Made by a program: the position numbers and the translations under genes
Shown here: positions 40,608 through 48,840 of the stretch, one piece after another
How positions within the stretch are numbered: the first letter of the stretch is position 1
Layout: each line of letters opens with the position of its first letter
Notes under the pieces: model-generated
The model's database searches: none
The model's input: only the letters and a program-made list of their open reading frames with translations
Told to the model about the DNA's origin: nothing
Source: Patulibacter defluvii
GTDB taxonomy: Bacteria > Actinomycetota > Thermoleophilia > Solirubrobacterales > Solirubrobacteraceae
Direction: 5' to 3'
NCBI RefSeq assembly: GCF_034096925.1
Contig: NZ_JAWZSQ010000008.1
Coordinates: forward strand, 124,001-188,000
DNA: 64,000 bases

Positions 40608-41683
40608 GGGGAATCCTGGTCGTCGTCGCGGTGGTACAGCAGGGCGTGGATCGCGGCGACGGTCACGGGGGTGCCGCCGCGCTCGCCCTCGTTCGTCAGG
40701 CACGGTACCCCGCTGCGGGCCAGCGCCGCCTTGCTGTCGGCCGCGCCGACGAAGCCGACCGGCAGTCCGATCACCAGCGCCGGCCGCACCCGGCCGGCGG
40801 CGATCTCGTCGAGCAGGGCGAAGAGCGCGGTCGGCGCGTTGCCGATCGCCCAGACCGCGCCGTCGGGGTGGTCGGCCGCCGCCAGCCCGAAGGCGGCCGC
40901 CGAGCGGGTGCTGCCGGTCCGCCGCGCGACCTCGGCGGCGCGCGGGTCGGCCAGCGGCACGATCGTCTCGCGGGCGGTGATCCCGGCCGCCGCCATCCGC
41001 GTGTCGACGATCAGCGGCGCGCCGGCCAGCAGCGCCTCGCGGCCGCCGCGGAGCGCGTCCTCGTCGAGCACCAGCGTCGCGGCGAACGCGACGTCGGCGA
41101 CCGAGTGGACCGTCCGCTCGGTGACCGCGCGGCTGAGTGGCGCCAGCCCCGAGGTGTCGAGCCGGGAGCGGAGGATCCGGTAGCTCTCGACCTCGATCGG
41201 GTGCGGCGCCCGCCGCGGCGCCCCGGCGGCGGTCCGCTCCGGGGTCCCGGGCAGCAGCGCGGGCGCGGCGGTCGCGACCGCGACCGTGGCGTGGGCGCTG
41301 CGGCGCTTGGCCACCAGCAGCCGGGCCCGCCCCGGATCGCCGTCGCCGGCGGTCAGCAGCGCCGCCGCCTCGGCCACCGACGGGGTCCCGACCGCGGCCG
41401 CGACGACCTCCGAGGGGGTCGGCACCGGCACCGCCGCCAGCGTCTCGGCGGCGAGGAAGCGGGGCGGGACGGCGAGCGTGGCCGCGGCGGCCAGGATCGC
41501 CGGCTCGTCGGCTTTGACGTCGGCCGAGGCGACCGCCGCGACCGCGCTCCGCGACCGCCCGGCCGCCGCCAGCGCCTCGTCGATCAGGGCCAGCAGCTCG
41601 TCGCCGGGGCAGCCGCGGCTGGCGCCGACCCCGACGACGACGGTCGCCGCGCCGTCGGGATCGATCGGGTCGACGGTCTCCAT
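40604..41683 (-). CDS. cobH: Fusion of CobE/CbiG C-terminal domain and precorrin-8X methylmutase (CobH/CbiC)
   Basis: A 359-residue protein. Residues about 12-135 are a CobE/CbiG_C domain (VVVGVGASRGCPGDELLAL, VAAVASADVKADEPAILAAA, FLAAETLAAVPVPTPSEVV). Residues about 165-350 are the methylmutase: HPIEVESYRILRSRLD, catalytic His in TERTVHSVADVAF, PLIVDTRMAAAGI, AIGNAPTALFALL and GLPVGFVGAADSKAAL. The enzyme moves the C11 methyl to C12 to give hydrogenobyrinic/cobyrinic acid. The CobE part is linked to ring contraction steps. The start at 41683 is the first codon before the CobE domain. Confidence 0.92.
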   Translation of the reverse strand: METVDPIDPDGAATVVVGVGASRGCPGDELLALIDEALAAAGRSRSAVAAVASADVKADEPAILAAAATLAVPPRFLAAETLAAVPVPTPSEVVAAAVGTPSVAEAAALLTAGDGDPGRARLLVAKRRSAHATVAVATAAPALLPGTPERTAAGAPRRAPHPIEVESYRILRSRLDTSGLAPLSRAVTERTVHSVADVAFAATLVLDEDALRGGREALLAGAPLIVDTRMAAAGITARETIVPLADPRAAEVARRTGSTRSAAAFGLAAADHPDGAVWAIGNAPTALFALLDEIAAGRVRPALVIGLPVGFVGAADSKAALARSGVPCLTNEGERGGTPVTVAAIHALLYHRDDDQDSP

Positions 41684-41750
41684 CCGGCCATGTTCCCGGG
41701 TTCGGCCGTGCGCCGCCGTCCGGTGGCGCGGTCTGGCAACGTGTCGCGGC

Positions 41751-42458
41751 GTGACCGACGAGACCCGCCCCGCCGTCCACGCGCAGCGGCTGTTCCAGCT
41801 GCCGCCCGACGCCCGCGAGGTGATCCTGGTCCGCCACGGCGCCTCGATGGCCCTCGTCGAGGGCGAGCCGTTCCCGCTGACCGAGGACGGCCACGGCGAT
41901 CCGCCGCTGGCGCCCGAGGGCCACCGCCAGGCCGAGCGGGTCGCGGCACGGCTGGCGCAGGAGCCGGTCGCCAGGCTCTTCGTCACCAGCCTCACCCGCA
42001 CCCACCAGACCGCCGCGCCGTTCGCCGCCGCCAGCGGCCTCGAGCCGGAGGTCGTCCACGACCTGCGCGAGATCCACCTCGGCGAGTGGGAGGCCGGGGA
42101 GTACCGGGTGCGGGTGGCCAACCGCGACCCGCTGGTGCTGAAGGCGTGGATGGAGGGCCGCTGGGACCACATCCCCGGGGCCGAGAGCAACGAGCAGCTG
42201 GCCGAGCGGACCGGCCGCGGGCTCGACCACGTCTTCGCCTCGCTCGAGCCGGGCACGATCGCGGTCGCGGTCGTCCACGGCGGGGTGATCGCCGAGCTCT
42301 GCCGGCAGGTGACCAAGAGCGAGACCTTCGCCTTCATGGGCGCCGACAACACCTCGATCACCCGGATCGTCGAGCTCGGCTTCGGGCTCCGGCGGCTGCG
42401 CTGCTACAACGACACCGCCCACCTCGACGGGCTGCGGACCGAGGAGCCGCTGGTCTAG
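41751..42458 (+). CDS. Histidine phosphatase (phosphoglycerate mutase superfamily)
   Basis: A 235-residue phosphatase with the phosphohistidine motif VILVRHGAS, second-arginine block LFVTSLTRTHQTAAPF and late His in AVVHGGVIAEL. Lying inside the cobalamin region but on the opposite strand, it could be the alpha-ribazole-5'-phosphate phosphatase (CobC of enteric bacteria); equally it may be a broad phosphatase. The protein is longer at both ends than enteric CobC. The GTG start at 41751 fits the domain start. It is convergent with cobL, the two sharing a CTAG stop overlap. Confidence 0.8.
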   Translation: MTDETRPAVHAQRLFQLPPDAREVILVRHGASMALVEGEPFPLTEDGHGDPPLAPEGHRQAERVAARLAQEPVARLFVTSLTRTHQTAAPFAAASGLEPEVVHDLREIHLGEWEAGEYRVRVANRDPLVLKAWMEGRWDHIPGAESNEQLAERTGRGLDHVFASLEPGTIAVAVVHGGVIAELCRQVTKSETFAFMGADNTSITRIVELGFGLRRLRCYNDTAHLDGLRTEEPLV

Positions 42459-43720
42459 CGGACCCCGCCCCGCCGGCCCACGAGCACGGCGGTCGGGTTG
42501 GTCGGCTGCAGCCGGTGCGAGCCGACGAAGGGGCGGATCCGCGACGCCTGCAGCAGCGTGCCGTCGGTCTCCAGCCCGGCGGCGGCCAGCCGGTCGAGGG
42601 TCGGGCCGATCCGCTCGACGGTGGCCAGCGTCACCACCACCGCCCGCTGGGCGCGGGCGGCCGCGACGTCGACGATCACGTCCAGCTCGTCGCCGCCGCC
42701 GCCGACGAAGACCGCGTCGGGATCGGGCAGCGCGGCCAGCGCCTCGGGCGCGCGGCCCTGGAAGGCGGCCAGCTCGACCCCGTGGTCGGCGGCGTTGCGG
42801 CGGGCCAGGGTCACGCCCTGCTCGTCGTGATCGACGGCGATCACGCCGGCCCCGAGCCGCGCGCACTCGACCCCGACCGAGCCGCTGCCGGCACCGACGT
42901 CCCAGATCAGGTCGCCTGGGCCGGGACCGAGATGGGCGAGCGCGGCGGCGCGGACCTCGCGCTTGGTGATCATCCCGTCGCGGTGGGCGAAGGAGGCCTC
43001 CGGCAGCGCCCACGAATGGGCGGTCCGGGCCGGCTGGATCGCCGTCCGGAGGGCGGCCACCGGACGGTCGGGGGCCCAGGCCAGCAGCACGTTGGGGTCG
43101 GCGAAGCGGCCCTCGGCGATCTCCTCCGGCGCGCCGATCGTGACCCGCTGGTCGGGGCTGTCGAGCCGTTCGCAGACGGCCAGCCGACGCTCCGGCGCGC
43201 CGGGGATCCGGGCGTAGGCGCAGGCCAGGAAGGCCGGATCGCAGTCGGGCGCGGTCAGGACGGCGACCTTCGGCCCGGCGATCAGCGCCGCCAGCACCGA
43301 CGAGACGCCCTCGCGGCCGCGGGCATGGGCGGAGACGACCCGCGCGTCGTCCCACGGCAGCGCCACCCGCGACCAGGCGCGGGCGACCGACGAGGGGGCG
43401 GGGTGGACGACGATCCGCTCGGCCCCGATCCGCCGCGCCAGCGTCCGCACGATCCCGAACCAGCCGGGGTCGCCGGAGGCCAGCACCGCGACCGGGCCGG
43501 CGTGGGTGGCGATCCGCTCCAGCGCCGGATCGAGCGGCGCGGTCAGGGCGATCGTCGCCGGCGGCTCCGGGCGCGCCTCCAGCAGCGGGCGCAGCGCGGC
43601 CAGCGGGCCGATCCCGCCGGCGACCAGCGTCGCCCGCTGGAGCGCGGCGGCCGCCTCGGGGGTCGCGGGGTGGTCGCCGGCCAGGCCGACGACGTGGACG
43701 GTGGCGCGCGAGTCGCTCAC
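42455..43720 (-). CDS. cobL: Precorrin-6Y C5,15-methyltransferase (decarboxylating), CbiE-CbiT type
   Basis: A 421-residue bifunctional enzyme. Residues 1-210 are the CbiE tetrapyrrole methylase domain (VHVVGLAGDHPAT, VAVLASGDPGWFGIVRTLARRIG, HPAPSSVARAWSRV). Residues about 225-415 are the CbiT Rossmann methyltransferase (HRDGMITKREVRAAALAHLG, WDVGAGSGSVGVECARLG, DPDAVFVGGGG). It adds the C5 and C15 methyls and decarboxylates ring C acetate. It lies 40 bp downstream of cobI. Confidence 0.95.
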   Translation of the reverse strand: MSDSRATVHVVGLAGDHPATPEAAAALQRATLVAGGIGPLAALRPLLEARPEPPATIALTAPLDPALERIATHAGPVAVLASGDPGWFGIVRTLARRIGAERIVVHPAPSSVARAWSRVALPWDDARVVSAHARGREGVSSVLAALIAGPKVAVLTAPDCDPAFLACAYARIPGAPERRLAVCERLDSPDQRVTIGAPEEIAEGRFADPNVLLAWAPDRPVAALRTAIQPARTAHSWALPEASFAHRDGMITKREVRAAALAHLGPGPGDLIWDVGAGSGSVGVECARLGAGVIAVDHDEQGVTLARRNAADHGVELAAFQGRAPEALAALPDPDAVFVGGGGDELDVIVDVAAARAQRAVVVTLATVERIGPTLDRLAAAGLETDGTLLQASRIRPFVGSHRLQPTNPTAVLVGRRGGVR

Positions 43721-43760
43721 GGACGGCAGATGATGACGGCGTCGCGGCCGCCGATCCAGC

Positions 43761-44531
43761 TCAGATCGCGCGGCCGCTCTCGTCCCGCAGCTTGCCGCCG
43801 CGCTCGCCGTCGCGGCGGGCCGGGACGATCACCGTCGACAGGTAGGGCCCGCGGCGCTCGCCGCGGTCGGCGGCGGGGGTCACGTCCTGGCCGTCGACGC
43901 CCAGCAGCTCGCCGTAGACCGCGTCCTCCAGCCGACCCTCCTCGGCCAGGATCTCGCGCACCCGCGGCATCCGCCGGCCGCCCTTGTAGGCGACGACGGT
44001 GTCGGCGGTCCGCAGCGCGGTCCGCAGCGCGTCCTCGCCGGCGGTCAGCGGCAGCAGCGTCAGCGACTCGTTGCCCTCGGTCAGGATCACGTCCGAGCGC
44101 GCGGCCAGGTCCTGCATCGCGGTGATCCCGGGCACGGTCGTCACCCGCACGTCGGGCACCAGGTCGCGGACGGTGTGGGCCATGTAGGTGAACGTCGAGT
44201 AGACGTTCGGGTCGCCGAGGGTGCAGAAGGCGGCGGTCCCGCCGTCGCGGACGATCGCGGCGATCGCCGCGCCGGCGCGGTCCCAGTTCTGCTGCCGCAG
44301 CGACGCGTCGCGCATCGAGAAGCCCAGCCGCTCGACCTTCGCCGGGTCGACGTGGGGGGCGACGACGCGCTCGGCCCGGCCGACCTCGCCGGCCGCCTCG
44401 GTCACGGGGACGAAGACGCGGTCGGCGGCCGCGAGCGCCTTCAGCGCCTTCAGCGTCAGGTGGTCGGGGTCGCCGGGGCCGACGCCGATGCCGATCAGGG
44501 TGCCGGGCTGGGGGCTGCTCACGGCGTCCAT
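43761..44531 (-). CDS. cobI: Precorrin-2 C20-methyltransferase
   Basis: A 256-residue SAM-dependent tetrapyrrole methylase of the CobI/CbiL group. GIGVGPGDPDHLTLKALKAL is the N-terminal SAM loop, FCTLGDPNVYSTFTY the CTLGDP motif specific to C20 methylases, and TTVPGITAMQDLAARS follows. It is followed by cobL. The upstream gene on the same strand is a glycoside hydrolase 27 bp away, so cobI may be read from that transcript or from a promoter within it. Confidence 0.95.
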   Translation of the reverse strand: MDAVSSPQPGTLIGIGVGPGDPDHLTLKALKALAAADRVFVPVTEAAGEVGRAERVVAPHVDPAKVERLGFSMRDASLRQQNWDRAGAAIAAIVRDGGTAAFCTLGDPNVYSTFTYMAHTVRDLVPDVRVTTVPGITAMQDLAARSDVILTEGNESLTLLPLTAGEDALRTALRTADTVVAYKGGRRMPRVREILAEEGRLEDAVYGELLGVDGQDVTPAADRGERRGPYLSTVIVPARRDGERGGKLRDESGRAI

Positions 44532-44558
44532 CCTGACGCGCGGGCGCGGTCGGTGCCG

Positions 44559-45914
44559 CTACGGGGCGCTGGTGCGCAGGCGGCCGCCGGCGTCGTAGTA
44601 CTCGGGATGGACCGCGCGCAGGTCGTCGTCGACCGCGAACCCGCGCAGGATCGAGCTGCACTCGTCGGTCGACCCGGCGGCCGGCGGGGCGGTGGCGGCG
44701 AACGCGCGCCAGACCTCGCCGGCGGGCCGCAGGCTGCCGTCCAGGCGGGCGAGGCCGAAGAACGCCTCGGCCATCCGCAGCCGGAAGGCCGGGTTGGCGA
44801 TCCCGCCCTCGTAGCCGTCCAGCGGCGGCACCTCCATGCTGCCGGCGAGGGTGTGGACCTGGACCTGGGAGACGCCGCAGTCGGCGGCCAGCAGCCGGCG
44901 GGTGGCGGCGACGAGCGCCTGGCCACGCTGGTCGTCGCCGACGTCGGCGTCGACCGCGACGCTGCCGTCGTCGCGCAGCACCGGGACCCCGGGGATCCCG
45001 GTCTCGGTGATCGCGACCGGCTTCCAGGGCGGGATCCCGGCCATCATCAGCTTCCAGCGGGTGAGGGCCAGCTCGACCATCGTCGCGTCGGGGAAGGCGT
45101 GGTCGCCGGCGCTGGCCCCGGCCTGGTCGCCGTAGTCGTGGAGCCCGATCGCGTCGACGTCGTCGAGGATCGTCGGGTCGGCGTCGCGCATCTGGACCAG
45201 GAAGCGGTCGTCGGGGACGGTGGCGTCGCCGCGCGCCGCGTAGAGCGGGTAGAGCCCGCCGGTGATCACCGCCACCGGCCGGTCGCGGCCGAGCGCGTCG
45301 AGCGCGCTGCGGACCAGCCGGGCGTACTCGCCGCCGTTCGGCGCGCCGGTGCACCAGCGGTAGGGGTGGTTCTGCTCGTTGCCCAGCTCGATCCGCCGGA
45401 CCGGGCGGGCGGGGACGTCGGGGTAGTCGCGCCAGAGCGTCCCGCCGGGGCCGTAGCGGTCGACGAACGCGCGCACGAAGGCGCCGTACCAGGCGGGGTG
45501 CTCGGGCATCCCGGCGCCCTGGCTGCCGCGCAGGCAGCGGGCCGGGACCTCGAAGGCGGGCGTGCCGTCGATGTCGGCCTGGACGCGGATGCCCTTGCGG
45601 GCCAGCTCCAGCAGCAGCTGGTCGTAGCGCCACCAGTCGTAGCGGTGGCGGCCGTCGACCGGCGGCGTCGACTCGATCCAGCCCCAGCCGACCGGCAGCC
45701 GCACCTCGCCGGCGTTCAGCGAGGCGGCCGTCGCGACCAGCCGCAGCGACCGCAGCGGGTCGCTGTACAGGTCGTTGGTCAGCTGCTGGGCGTTGAGGCC
45801 GACCCGGTCCGCGCGGGCGGCGCGGTCCGGGCCGAGCAGCCCGATCGCGGCCAGCGCCAGCACCAGCGCGGCGACGAGCGGGCGGGAACGGCGGAAGCGG
45901 GGGGCGGAGGGCAT
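44559..45914 (-). CDS. Secreted glycoside hydrolase, clan GH-A-like
   Basis: A 451-residue secreted protein with signal peptide RPLVAALVLALAAIGLLG. The barrel carries RIELGNEQNHPY (putative acid/base Glu in GNE) and AITETGIPG (putative nucleophile Glu in TE), the two-glutamate arrangement of clan GH-A families such as GH5/GH39. LPVGWGWIESTPPVDG and YDWWRYDQLLLELARKGIRVQADI are typical of GH39-like barrels. The substrate polysaccharide is unknown. It breaks up the cobalamin cluster without an obvious link to it. Confidence 0.75.
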   Translation of the reverse strand: MPSAPRFRRSRPLVAALVLALAAIGLLGPDRAARADRVGLNAQQLTNDLYSDPLRSLRLVATAASLNAGEVRLPVGWGWIESTPPVDGRHRYDWWRYDQLLLELARKGIRVQADIDGTPAFEVPARCLRGSQGAGMPEHPAWYGAFVRAFVDRYGPGGTLWRDYPDVPARPVRRIELGNEQNHPYRWCTGAPNGGEYARLVRSALDALGRDRPVAVITGGLYPLYAARGDATVPDDRFLVQMRDADPTILDDVDAIGLHDYGDQAGASAGDHAFPDATMVELALTRWKLMMAGIPPWKPVAITETGIPGVPVLRDDGSVAVDADVGDDQRGQALVAATRRLLAADCGVSQVQVHTLAGSMEVPPLDGYEGGIANPAFRLRMAEAFFGLARLDGSLRPAGEVWRAFAATAPPAAGSTDECSSILRGFAVDDDLRAVHPEYYDAGGRLRTSAP

Positions 45915-45957
45915 GGCCTGGGCCGGCCTCTACCCGCAGCCGGCCCGCCATCCACCC

Positions 45958-46470
45958 TCAGCCGACGGGCGCGGGCTCCGGGGCCGGGGTCTCGGCGTCC
46001 TGCTGGCGCAGCTGCTTGGCGGCCGCGGAGACGCAAAGGCTGAAGGGCGTGCCCTTGGCGCCGGCGACGCGCTTCTTGCTCTGGTCCTTGCAGGCGATCC
46101 GCGGCGAGCGGGTCTGGCCCGAGGCGACCTTGGCGAGCGCGGTCACGCAGAGGCTGAAGGGGGTGCCCTTGGCGCCGGCGACGCGCTTCTTGCTCTCGGC
46201 CTTGCAGGCGCGGCCGTAGGCCTTGGCCTTCGCGGCCGGGCTGGCGGTCGGGCCGGGGGTGGCGCCGTCGGCGCCGGTGGTCGGCAGCTGGCCGCCGGCG
46301 ACCGGTGAGGCCTGGGCCGGCGGCGCCGGGACGGTGACCGTCGCGGGACGGTGGGCGACCCCGGGGTTGTCGGAGCCGGTCGGGTGGCTGGTCGGCGGGC
46401 CGACGGCGAGCGCGCTGGCCGGGAGGGCCAGGAGGACGGTGCCGGTGGCGACGAGCGGGGTGATCCGCAT
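45958..46470 (-). CDS. Secreted repeat protein with two KKRVAGAKGTPFSLC units
   Basis: A 170-residue protein: signal peptide (LVATGTVLLALPASALAV), a Pro/Ala/Thr-rich region to about residue 80, then two near-identical units of about 26 residues, CKAESKKRVAGAKGTPFSLC and CKDQSKKRVAGAKGTPFSLC, each bracketed by cysteines. The DNA of the two units (around 46030-46096 and 46142-46208) is almost identical over about 65 bp, so recent duplication or gene conversion is likely. I have an impression that such repeats are common in Solirubrobacterales. Function is unknown. Confidence 0.7.
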   Translation of the reverse strand: MRITPLVATGTVLLALPASALAVGPPTSHPTGSDNPGVAHRPATVTVPAPPAQASPVAGGQLPTTGADGATPGPTASPAAKAKAYGRACKAESKKRVAGAKGTPFSLCVTALAKVASGQTRSPRIACKDQSKKRVAGAKGTPFSLCVSAAAKQLRQQDAETPAPEPAPVG

Positions 46471-46587
46471 GGTGCTGCTCTCCTCGGTCGGACGTGCGTC
46501 GGGACGGTCGTCCCACCGGAGACAACGCGGGCCGGCGCCAGGGTCAGGCGCGACCGCGAGCGCTGGACGTTCGTTCGAGCGGCGGCG

Positions 46588-46971
46588 TCAGGCCGTGGTC
46601 GGCGTGGGGGCCAGGTGCTCGTCGAGGACCCGCCGCTGGGTCGGGCGCGCCTCGTCGTAGCGGGCGCGGCCGGCGTCGCTGATGCAGGCGTAGACGCCGC
46701 GGCGGTCGGCGGCGCACATCGTGCGGCAGAGCAGGCCGTCGTTCTCCAGCCGGGCGACGACGCGGGTGGTCGCGCTCTGGCTGAGGTGGATCGCCGAGGC
46801 CAGCTCCTGGATCCGCAGCTTCTCCGGCGCCTCGACCAGCCGCTCCAGGACCTCGAACTCGCTGACCGAGAGGCCGTGGCGATCGCCGAGCTCGCGGTCG
46901 AGCGCGCAGGTGGTGGCCGCGTGCTGCGCCAGCAGCCGCCGCCAGGCGTCGACGGTCGGATCGTCGGTCAT
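46588..46971 (-). CDS. MarR-family transcriptional regulator
   Basis: A 127-residue MarR protein: GLSVSEFEVLERLVEAPEKLRIQ, recognition helix HLSQSATTRVVARLEN, and the wing DGLLCRTMCAADRRGVYA. Divergent from an EmrB/QacA-type exporter with 89 bp between start codons that contain a TATGC palindrome, the classic arrangement for a drug-sensing repressor of an efflux pump. Confidence 0.9.
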   Translation of the reverse strand: MTDDPTVDAWRRLLAQHAATTCALDRELGDRHGLSVSEFEVLERLVEAPEKLRIQELASAIHLSQSATTRVVARLENDGLLCRTMCAADRRGVYACISDAGRARYDEARPTQRRVLDEHLAPTPTTA

Positions 46972-47019
46972 CGCGCCGCGATGATACCAGATTCCGCCGC
47001 AGTAAATGCGTTAACAAAA

Positions 47020-47052
47020 TATGCGCACCAAGCTTATGCGTCTGCATATACT
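47020..47052. promoter_or_regulatory. Probable MarR operator and leaderless exporter promoter
   Basis: Palindrome TATGC-GTCT-GCATA (47035-47048) with an extra TATGCG half-site at 47020-47025, in an A+T-rich stretch. A -10 TATACT (47047-47052) overlaps the palindrome and ends 8 bp before the exporter ATG, so bound repressor would cover it and the mRNA would be leaderless. Confidence 0.55.
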
Positions 47053-47060
47053 TCGCCGTC

Positions 47061-48590
47061 ATGTCCCACAGTCCCGTCCCCACGCCAGGGGGTGGTGCCG
47101 CCGCGGCCGGCGGCACCACCCGCTCCTCTTCCTCCTCCGACCAGGCCGACGGCCTGATCACCTCCGACCGCTGGAGCGCCCGCACCTGGGGCGCGCTCTT
47201 CGTCCTCTGCGGCGCGCTCTTCCTCGACGGCCTCGACGTCTCGATGGTCGGGATGGCGCTGCCGTCGATCGGCGGCGACCTGCACCTCTCGGCCGGCACC
47301 CTCCAGTGGGTCGTCTCCGGCTACGTGCTCGGCTACGGCGGCCTGCTGCTGCTGGGCGGCCGCGCCGCCGACCTGCTCGGCCGGCGCAAGGTCTTCCTGG
47401 CCGCGCTCTGGATCTTCGCCGGCGCCTCGCTGCTCGGGGCGGTCGTCGACGACGGCACGCTGCTGATCGCGACCCGCTTCATCAAGGGCATCGCGGCCGC
47501 CTTCACCGCCCCGGCCGGCCTCTCGATCATCACCACCACCTTCGCCGAGGGCCCGGCCCGCAACCGCGCGCTCTCGATCTACACCGCCACCGGCGCCAGC
47601 GGCTTCTCGCTCGGCCTGGTCTTCGGCGGCCTCCTGACCGAGGTCGGCTGGCGCTTCACCTTCCTCGTCCCCGGCCCGCTGGCCGTGCTGGTGGCGCTGG
47701 CCGCGGCCCGCTTCATCGCCAAGGACCGTCCCGCCGAGGACGCCCACGGCCACTACGACCTGGCCGGCGCGGCGACGGTCACCGGCTCGATGCTGGTGCT
47801 CGTCTACACGGTGGTCGAGGCGCCGATGCGCGGCTGGGGCGATCCGCTGACGGTGGGCGGCTTCGCGCTCGCCGTCGCGCTGCTGGCCGCCTTCGTGGCG
47901 ATCGAGCAGCGGACGGCGCACCCGCTGGTGCGGCTCGGCGTGCTGCGCTCGAAGCACATCACCCACGCCAACGTGACCGCCTTCACCGTCTTCGGCGGCT
48001 ACGTCGGGTTCCAGTTCATCGGCACGCTCTACCTGCAGGACGCGATGGGCTGGTCGCCACTGGAGACCGCGCTCGGGTTCCTGCCCGGCGGCCTGCTGGT
48101 GGCCTTCGGCGCGCCGCGGGCGGGGGCGCTGATCGACCGGATCGGCACCCCGAGGGTGATCCTGATCGGCATGACGGCGTTCGTCGTCGGCTACGCGCTC
48201 TTCCTGCGCGCCGGCAGCAACCCGTCGTTCCTCTCGCTGATGCTGCCGACGATGCTGCTGGTCGGCGTCGGCTTCGCGCTCTGCTTCCCCTCCTTCAACG
48301 TCCAGGCGACGAGCGGGATCGAGGACCACGAGCAGGGCCTGGCGTCGGGGCTGGTCAACACCAGCATGCAGATCGGCGGCGCCGTCGTGCTGGCGCTGGT
48401 GACCGCGGTCGTCAGCTCCCGCGGCGGCGGCGAGGGCACGACCGGCGGCGGCGTCCTCGACGCCCTCCACCCGGCCACGCTGCTGGTCACCGGGGTCGCC
48501 GCGATCGGCGTCCTGCTGACGCTGCTGGTGCTGCTGCCGCGGCTCGGCGGCCGCCGGGTCGGGGCCTCCTCGGCCGTCGGCGCCGACTGA
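47061..48590 (+). CDS. MFS drug exporter, DHA2 (EmrB/QacA) type
   Basis: A 509-residue transporter of about 14 membrane segments. LDGLDVSMVGMALPSIGGDL (motif D1-like), WVVSGYVLGYGGLLLLGGRAADLLGRRKVF (motif A) and ATGASGFSLGLVFGGLLTEVGWRFTF (motif C) are typical of DHA2 proton-coupled exporters. The N-terminal 30 residues are Gly/Ser-rich. It is regulated by the divergent MarR gene. Its stop codon TGA is inside or at the edge of the MITE-like element copy 1. Confidence 0.92.
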   Translation: MSHSPVPTPGGGAAAAGGTTRSSSSSDQADGLITSDRWSARTWGALFVLCGALFLDGLDVSMVGMALPSIGGDLHLSAGTLQWVVSGYVLGYGGLLLLGGRAADLLGRRKVFLAALWIFAGASLLGAVVDDGTLLIATRFIKGIAAAFTAPAGLSIITTTFAEGPARNRALSIYTATGASGFSLGLVFGGLLTEVGWRFTFLVPGPLAVLVALAAARFIAKDRPAEDAHGHYDLAGAATVTGSMLVLVYTVVEAPMRGWGDPLTVGGFALAVALLAAFVAIEQRTAHPLVRLGVLRSKHITHANVTAFTVFGGYVGFQFIGTLYLQDAMGWSPLETALGFLPGGLLVAFGAPRAGALIDRIGTPRVILIGMTAFVVGYALFLRAGSNPSFLSLMLPTMLLVGVGFALCFPSFNVQATSGIEDHEQGLASGLVNTSMQIGGAVVLALVTAVVSSRGGGEGTTGGGVLDALHPATLLVTGVAAIGVLLTLLVLLPRLGGRRVGASSAVGAD

Positions 48591-48748
48591 GCCTGGATCC
48601 ACCGGTGGTCGGTTGAGCCTCGGCGTGGAGGACCAAGACGGTGGTCAGGCCACAGGTGATGACGGTCGGTGACCATCAGATCCTGTGGCGTGGCCACCGT
48701 CGCCGGTCATCCGCGGCGAGGCGACCCGAGAATCGGTGGATCCAGGCT
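48590..48748. repeat. MITE-like 159-bp element, copy 1, with 15-bp terminal inverted repeats
   Basis: Begins at the last base of the exporter stop codon. Perfect 15-bp terminal inverted repeats AGCCTGGATCCACCG (48590-48604) and CGGTGGATCCAGGCT (48734-48748). Inside are further paired segments (GCCTCGGCG with CGGCGAGGC; CCACAGG with CCTGTGG; ACGGTGG with CCACCGT), so either strand can fold into a long hairpin. The second copy at 59926-60084 has the same length and differs at 3 positions. Both lie between convergent genes. It encodes no protein. Confidence 0.9.
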
Positions 48749-48756
48749 GAGGGGCG

Positions 48757-48836
48757 GGGCCGGCCGGTCTCCCGGTCGCGCCGATCCGCCGCACCCGCGA
48801 GGGGCGGCGGGGCGCGACCGGGAGACCGGCCGGCCC
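48757..48836. terminator. Strong 26-bp-stem hairpin before the cupredoxin stop
   Basis: GGGCCGGCCGGTCTCCCGGT (start of left arm, 48757-48782) pairs perfectly over 26 bp with 48811-48836, with a 28-nt loop. It lies just downstream of the minus-strand cupredoxin gene and beside the MITE-like element, and probably terminates both convergent transcripts. Confidence 0.7.
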
Positions 48837-48840
48837 AGGC

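Noticed and set aside
43721..43760. Short frame between cobI and cobL ending in IGGRDAVIICRP as a small gene
   Set aside because: Only a 40-bp spacer, no start codon or ribosome-binding site; probably chance.
46560..46575. GTTCGTTCG-type sequences (also near 14336 and 57546) as SOS boxes
   Set aside because: They lack the GAAC-N4-GTTC arrangement; only 61178-61195 fits.
46981..46995. GATACCAGATTCC near the MarR gene as a third copy of the GATAC-N5-GTATC operator
   Set aside because: Only one half-site is present and the second block is missing.
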